NCBI GenBank assembly: GCA_021927905.1
Contig: BLLK01000045.1
Coordinates: forward strand, 3,224,001-3,288,000
Source: Chaetoceros tenuissimus
Taxonomy: Eukaryota > Bacillariophyta > Thalassiosirophyceae > Chaetocerotales > Chaetocerotaceae
Length of the DNA stretch: 64,000 nt
Direction of reading: 5' to 3'
In this document: positions 59,418 to 64,000 of the stretch, one piece after another
Position numbering within the stretch: the stretch's first letter is position 1
Layout: each line of letters opens with the position of its first letter
Notes under the pieces: model-generated
What the model was told of the DNA's origin: nothing
Databases searched by the model: none
What the model saw: the letters and a program-made list of their open reading frames with translations, nothing else
Position numbers and translations under genes: made by a program

Positions 59418-61106
59418 ATGTTTCTATCGCCCCTTTCTCTTTTCTTTGCCTTGACTCCAAGCAGCAAACTCGCCTCTTCTTGTATCCGATCCATCTCTTC
59501 TTCTTCTTCCAGCCTCAAAATGAACAACATTATCGTGGTAGGATCGGCAAACGTCGATCTCAACAGCTACTCCTCCTCTCTTCCTAAAAAAGGAGAAACG
59601 ATTCTCGGACATGAATTCAAAACGTCCCTTGGAGGCAAAGGAGCCAATCAATGCATTCAAGCTGCTAAACTCAATCAAAGTCATCGACAAATTCACATGG
59701 TTTGTAAAGTTGGTCAAGATGATTTTGGCAAAGAATTGATTCATAATTTCCAAAAGACCAATGTGAGGTATAGCTCGAGTGATGTGTACAGTGACAAGCA
59801 CACGGGGATTGCGACGATTAATGTAGATTCCGAGGGAGAGAATACCATTGTAGTCTGTCCTGGTTCCAATCACGATCTTACGGCTTCCGATGTGGAGAAG
59901 CAGTTGAATTCCATTTTAGAGAATGATACGGGTGGCAAGGATGGTGTAAAAAATATTGTATTGACTCAATTGGAAATTCCTTTAGAGGCTGCTTTGAAAG
60001 CTATGAAAGTTGGAAAAGAGTGTGAGGCATTGACTATTTTGAATCCAGCACCTGCACCGCAGACTTCATTGGATCCAGAATTTTACAAATTTGTAGATAT
60101 CATTATTCCTAACGAGACGGAATTGAAACAGTTGGTACCAGATTTGAGCAGTGCATCCATTGAAGATATGGCAAAGGGTCTACTTGACAAAGGATTTCAA
60201 AAGGCTGTGATTGTAACCATGGGAAAAGACGGAGCCATGATTGTTGAAAGAATGGATGGAGAAAATGTACAAGTATCTATGGTTTCTGCACCTGATGAAG
60301 TAAAGGATAATCAAGATCCAGTTGTTGATACTGTGGGTGCGGGAGATAGTTTTAGTGGAGCCTTGTCGCACTTTATCGCTTCGGGGCTTTCTATTGCAGA
60401 TTCAGCAATCAAAGCTTGTGGGGTAGCTGGATTGAGTGTTCGTAAGCAGGGAGCTCAAAATTCTTACCCTCATGCAGATGAATTACCAGAATGCCTTAGA
60501 GTATTCGCATCATCAGATGCATCCGCAGTTGACGGACCAAAAAAGGTATTTACATTTGTGACTGGAAATAAAAAGAAACTGGAGGAGGTTCAAACTATTC
60601 TTGGAGGTGAATCCATGAACTTTGAACTAACTAATAAAAAGTTGGACTTGCCTGAATTGCAAGGTAACGATCCTGTACAGGTGGCTATAGAAAAGTGTAA
60701 ACTTGCAGCTCAAGAAGTTAATGGTCCAGTATTCACTGAAGATACTTCTCTTTGCTTCAATGCGCTGAATGGGCTACCAGGACTGTACATCAAGTGGTTT
60801 TTGGAAAAGTGTGGCCATGATGGATTAAATAAAATGTTGGATGGGTTTGAAGATCGAAGTGCATATGCACAAACTGTAGTAGCATTCACAATGGGAGTAG
60901 GAGAAGAAATTCATACCTTTGATGGACGAACTGATGGAAAGATTGTTGCTGCCCGTGGTCCTTTAGACTTTGGATGGGATCCGATTTTTGAACCAAATGA
61001 AGGTGGAGGAAAGACATATGCTGAAATGACAAAGGAGGATAAAAACAAGATTTCACATAGAGGTAGGAGCTTTGAGAAATTCAGAGCTTTCTTATCGAAT
61101 ATGTAA
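59418..61106 (+). CDS. Ribokinase-ITPase fusion protein (562 aa; 528 aa from the second start)
   Basis: Two enzymes in one frame. Ribokinase part (to about residue 365): [13 protein letters not shown], substrate loop GGKGANQ, and the catalytic [11 protein letters not shown], giving ribose 5-phosphate from ribose. Inosine triphosphatase (ITPA/Ham1) part (from about 375): [45 protein letters not shown] and [11 protein letters not shown], which hydrolyses ITP, dITP and XTP. Both sets of active-site motifs are intact. The start at 59418 adds a 34-residue hydrophobic/Ser-rich leader that could target an organelle; ATG 59520 (MNNIIVVG) would give the cytosolic form. The 3' end is 36 bp from the convergent LRR gene. 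Confidence 0.92.
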   Translation: MFLSPLSLFFALTPSSKLASSCIRSISSSSSSLKMNNIIVVGSANVDLNSYSSSLPKKGETILGHEFKTSLGGKGANQCIQAAKLNQSHRQIHMVCKVGQDDFGKELIHNFQKTNVRYSSSDVYSDKHTGIATINVDSEGENTIVVCPGSNHDLTASDVEKQLNSILENDTGGKDGVKNIVLTQLEIPLEAALKAMKVGKECEALTILNPAPAPQTSLDPEFYKFVDIIIPNETELKQLVPDLSSASIEDMAKGLLDKGFQKAVIVTMGKDGAMIVERMDGENVQVSMVSAPDEVKDNQDPVVDTVGAGDSFSGALSHFIASGLSIADSAIKACGVAGLSVRKQGAQNSYPHADELPECLRVFASSDASAVDGPKKVFTFVTGNKKKLEEVQTILGGESMNFELTNKKLDLPELQGNDPVQVAIEKCKLAAQEVNGPVFTEDTSLCFNALNGLPGLYIKWFLEKCGHDGLNKMLDGFEDRSAYAQTVVAFTMGVGEEIHTFDGRTDGKIVAARGPLDFGWDPIFEPNEGGGKTYAEMTKEDKNKISHRGRSFEKFRAFLSNM

Positions 61107-61142
61107 TGGCTAAATGTTTCGGAGTGCAAGTATGATTTCTTC

Positions 61143-63701
61143 TTAATCGGTATCCTTACATTCTTCGAGTACAGAATGAAATGCACTCTTCATCTTATTA
61201 GTCTGGTGATGGAAACGTTTCTTTAGGTGGACAATCATATCCTCGGCATCGACAAGCTTAGCCTCTTTGTCGAAGAAAAAATTAGTGAAGAGGTCTAAAA
61301 GAGTAGTAATAGGATAGAAAAGTGACTATATCTAAAGACGCACCTACTTCTTTCAACTTCCTTTCCAGTTCGTACTTTTCTGACCTCATCTGTTCTAGTT
61401 TGCTCCTATTTTCATCAGCGTTTTTAATCATCATTTCCATTTCTCCAAATCTACTTTCTCGTTCTCTAGCGATCTCTTGCCTCTCTTGCTTCAACTCATT
61501 GAGAAGGTTACTGTAATCTTGTTTCATATGATCAATACGAATATCCTTTTCGTAGATCATTTTGTTTGCTTCTTGCAAAGCCAACCGTAGCTTTTTCACT
61601 TCTTGCTTGTACATTTGCTTTCGATGTTGACACTCTTTTATTTTTTCAGAGTCAGCACTGGATTTGTCTTTCAATTGAGTTGAAACAGATGATAGATTAT
61701 GCCGGAGCTGAAGATTCTCTTTTTCAATCGACGAAGTGTACTTTTTCAATTCTTTTAGCTCTTTTCCTTGTTTCCCAACCTTCTTACTTTCCTTCAGTTT
61801 CGTTTGAAGGTTTTGGATGGTGATTTGCTGCATCTGTACTTCATTGGAAAGACTTTGATATTTAGTCGAGGCTACTTCCATAGATTGTTTCATATCTGTT
61901 GCATGCCTATTCATAAAGTCAATCTGCTCGGATTTGTCTTGGATTTCTCTCTTTTGCTTGGCCAATAAACTGATTGCTTTCTGATAGTCGATCTTCTGCT
62001 TTGCAGCAAGAACTTTATTCGTCGCAGATTGCTGCGATGTTACTTCAAAGGCTTCTTTCAATTCTTCCAACATCTAGGTACACGATGAGTATATTCAATA
62101 TGGATAGGATGTAGAAAAAGAAAGCAGCACATTCATATCAAGGTTCTTACCTTGGAGTACTTTTCTTTTTCTTCCATTAGAGATCCTATATCTTGCTGAG
62201 CTCTTGTCTTTATGCTTGATTTCTCATGCTCGAAATTCTTTATAGCTTCTAGCTTTTCATTTTCCAATTCTTTGCATTTGACTTTTAGCTTCGAGTTACA
62301 CTCTTCGCATTCATTTAGCCTTTTTTGCATTTGCCTCTCTCGTTCCAAATACACAGTTTTCATAGACTCCATCTCTGAGGTTGTGATGTTTGCAATTTTG
62401 CGAATTTCGATCTCTCGTCTTTTACACCACCTTTGTTTCTCTACCTCTTGTTTCGAAAGTACTGACCTCAATTCTTCTTGAAGTCTAAGGATCAAATCAT
62501 CCCTCTCACATAATTTCGATTGAAGCAAACTAGCTGCTTCCTTTCTAGTCATTTTCAACTTTCGTTTAAGTAAAGTCGTGATGTCCTTTGCCTCTTTCTC
62601 CTCTCTCATCAGCTGCTCCCTAACACTGTTGCATTGCATCTTGTAAAGAGATAGTTGCAGATGAAGATGCTTATCCGAAGCTGATATACGGTCATCTTGA
62701 GGCATAGTTTGAACTTCGGCATCTATAGTCTCGATTTCCATACTTTTCACTTCTTCATCTGTCTCGAATGATTGGGATAAAGTATATTCATTTGCTTGAC
62801 TTTGAACTAGGTAGGAAAGTCGCTTGACTTCATCTTCTATTCGATTCATCTTATATACTGATTCCCGATTCATTGCTCTTTCAATTTTCTCTTGTCGAGA
62901 GAACCCATCCTTTTCCACTTTTAAATGTTTACGATGGCTTCCTTCCGTAGAATAATTTCTTCTCGTTACTGAACTTGTACTAATATCTTTGTTACTTTCA
63001 AATGTATCTCTTGCCTCGTTTCTTTCTTCCTCATCAATTCGATTACCGTCGAGGTATTCCAGTGATGTGAGATTAGCTAGAATGGTCGTTCTATAAGCCT
63101 TTCTTTTACAAACTGGATTGGGTGAACTGCCATCTACATCTTGAAGTACAAAAGACTTGAAAGTCCGACAAGGCTCCAAGGCAGAGATCAAATCTTTCAA
63201 TTTAGATATAGTATTCCCTTTCAAATCGAGGTCTTCCAATGAAGGTAAAATCTCATGGAGATTCTTTGGAATGGTTTCTATTCGATTGTGAGAGAGACAT
63301 AGTCTCTTTAGATTAGGGAATGATTGGACTTTGTCTTGTACATGAAACAAATGTACTAACGAAGATGAAGTCAAATTGTTTGCTGCCAAGTTGATACTTT
63401 CAAGGTTGACTAAATATGGTAGAATCGAAACTCCTCTAATTTTCTTGCCGTCTATACTTCCCAGCAAGTTTGAGGAAAGGTCGAGATGCCTCAGTCCCTT
63501 TAGAGATTCCAATTTCTCTTTCGAAGCATCTTGAGCTTCTATACTGAGGCTTGTAATTTCATTTGAATGGAGGTTCAAAGAAGTAATTCCATTGATTTCC
63601 ACGAAGCAAGTAAGAGGAAAGCAAGGTCCATATTCCTGTGCTATTCTACTAACGTGCTGTCGATTTGTATCAGAAAGGGGAGATACTAGATTTGCATTCA
63701 T
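61143..63701 (-). CDS. LRR and coiled-coil protein, 3 exons, 810 aa
   Basis: Exons 62151-63701, 61344-62073 and 61143-61294; introns of 77 and 49 bp, starting GTAAGA and GTGCGT and ending CTAG and TTTAG. The third exon is needed to reach the stop at 61143 and encodes DLFTNFFFDKEAKLVDAEDM. The N-terminal 230 residues are SDS22-type leucine-rich repeats (GLRHLDLSSNLLGSI, NLESINLAANNLTSS, NLKRLCLSHNRIETI, SLEDLDLKGNTISKL) with the typical LRR cap (LTSLEYLDGNRID). Then a long coiled coil (about 270-780). This is the layout of centrosome/cilium proteins such as LRRCC1 and centriolin; the role is inferred. Confidence 0.85.
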
Positions 63702-64000
63702 TTTATGCGAAAAGTATTTCTCAGATATAATTGAAATTGCACTATGAGTTTCAAATTTACTTTAAAAAAATACGTGGTAGCTAACGATGGCAGTGATACT
63801 TTTCAACATCTATTTCTCCTCCAGTCACTTCATCTTTGAAGATGTCGTGAATAGTACAATAATAATTACGAATGAAACATTACAATTAATATAAATGGAG
63901 TCGTTCCTTGTGTCTGAAATCCAATTACTCTTTCAGAGTCATCCTTCATTCGGAACTCATACCACGCGTGAAGATTCTGACCTTCAGACTCTGTCATTAC
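63702..64000. other. Upstream region at the right edge
   Basis: About 300 bp upstream of the LRR/coiled-coil gene; no gene seen. Confidence 0.4.

Noticed and set aside
1-64000. tRNA or rRNA genes, CRISPR arrays, LTR pairs
   Set aside because: None seen on either strand; no T-loop/B-box pattern with a matching cloverleaf, no regularly spaced repeats, no long terminal repeats around the retroelement.

Overview
The window is nuclear DNA of a diatom, most likely a centric one of the Chaetoceros type. This is an inference from AT-rich sequence, short GT-AG introns (53 to about 450 bp), genes on both strands, diatom-style secreted, LRR and seven-helix proteins, a broken plastid-type presequence with a phenylalanine cleavage site, and eukaryotic housekeeping genes (RPS26, CCDC43, TBC RabGAP, ITPase). 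No species is proven by the sequence alone.

0-19 kb: a Golgi glycan region. It holds two copies of a GT18 (MGAT5-like) glycosyltransferase gene, one running off the left edge and one cut in two by a complete 8-kb non-LTR retrotransposon (ORF1 plus an endonuclease/RT/RNase H ORF2). Two sulfotransferase paralogs lie in opposite orientation. Beyond the retroelement are a TBC1D13-like RabGAP and two Ser/Arg-rich small-protein genes, the second frameshifted.

19-30 kb: conserved cell-biology genes. These are CCDC43, RPS26, a KEA-type cation/H+ antiporter with a signal sequence, a membrane-anchored PH-like protein, a 2OG-Fe(II) oxygenase and a long ankyrin/RS/armadillo protein.

30-38 kb: a cluster of short proteins on the minus strand. 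They share a Met-Ile-Ser start, an Asn-Leu-Glu element, a C-terminal SHLSA...ELL motif and an upstream CTGGGCTTCTC box. One copy is a clear pseudogene. A LysM gene sits among them, and a membrane-tethered C2H2 zinc-finger gene follows.

39-53 kb: a secreted beta-rich protein family (two full genes of 263 codons each and one truncated copy), a YghU-type GST, a patatin with an in-frame stop, a diatom 7TM receptor, a frameshifted LRR gene and a type II glycosyltransferase.

53-64 kb: a modular LRR protein made of two tandem exon modules; a probable selenoprotein of the DUF3253 family in which an in-frame TGA stands at the conserved cysteine; an ankyrin paralog; a ribokinase-ITPase fusion; and an LRR/coiled-coil protein.

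The strongest novel signals are the DUF3253 selenoprotein candidate (56434-56814) and the SHLSA/ELL small-protein cluster (30.5-37.3 kb).
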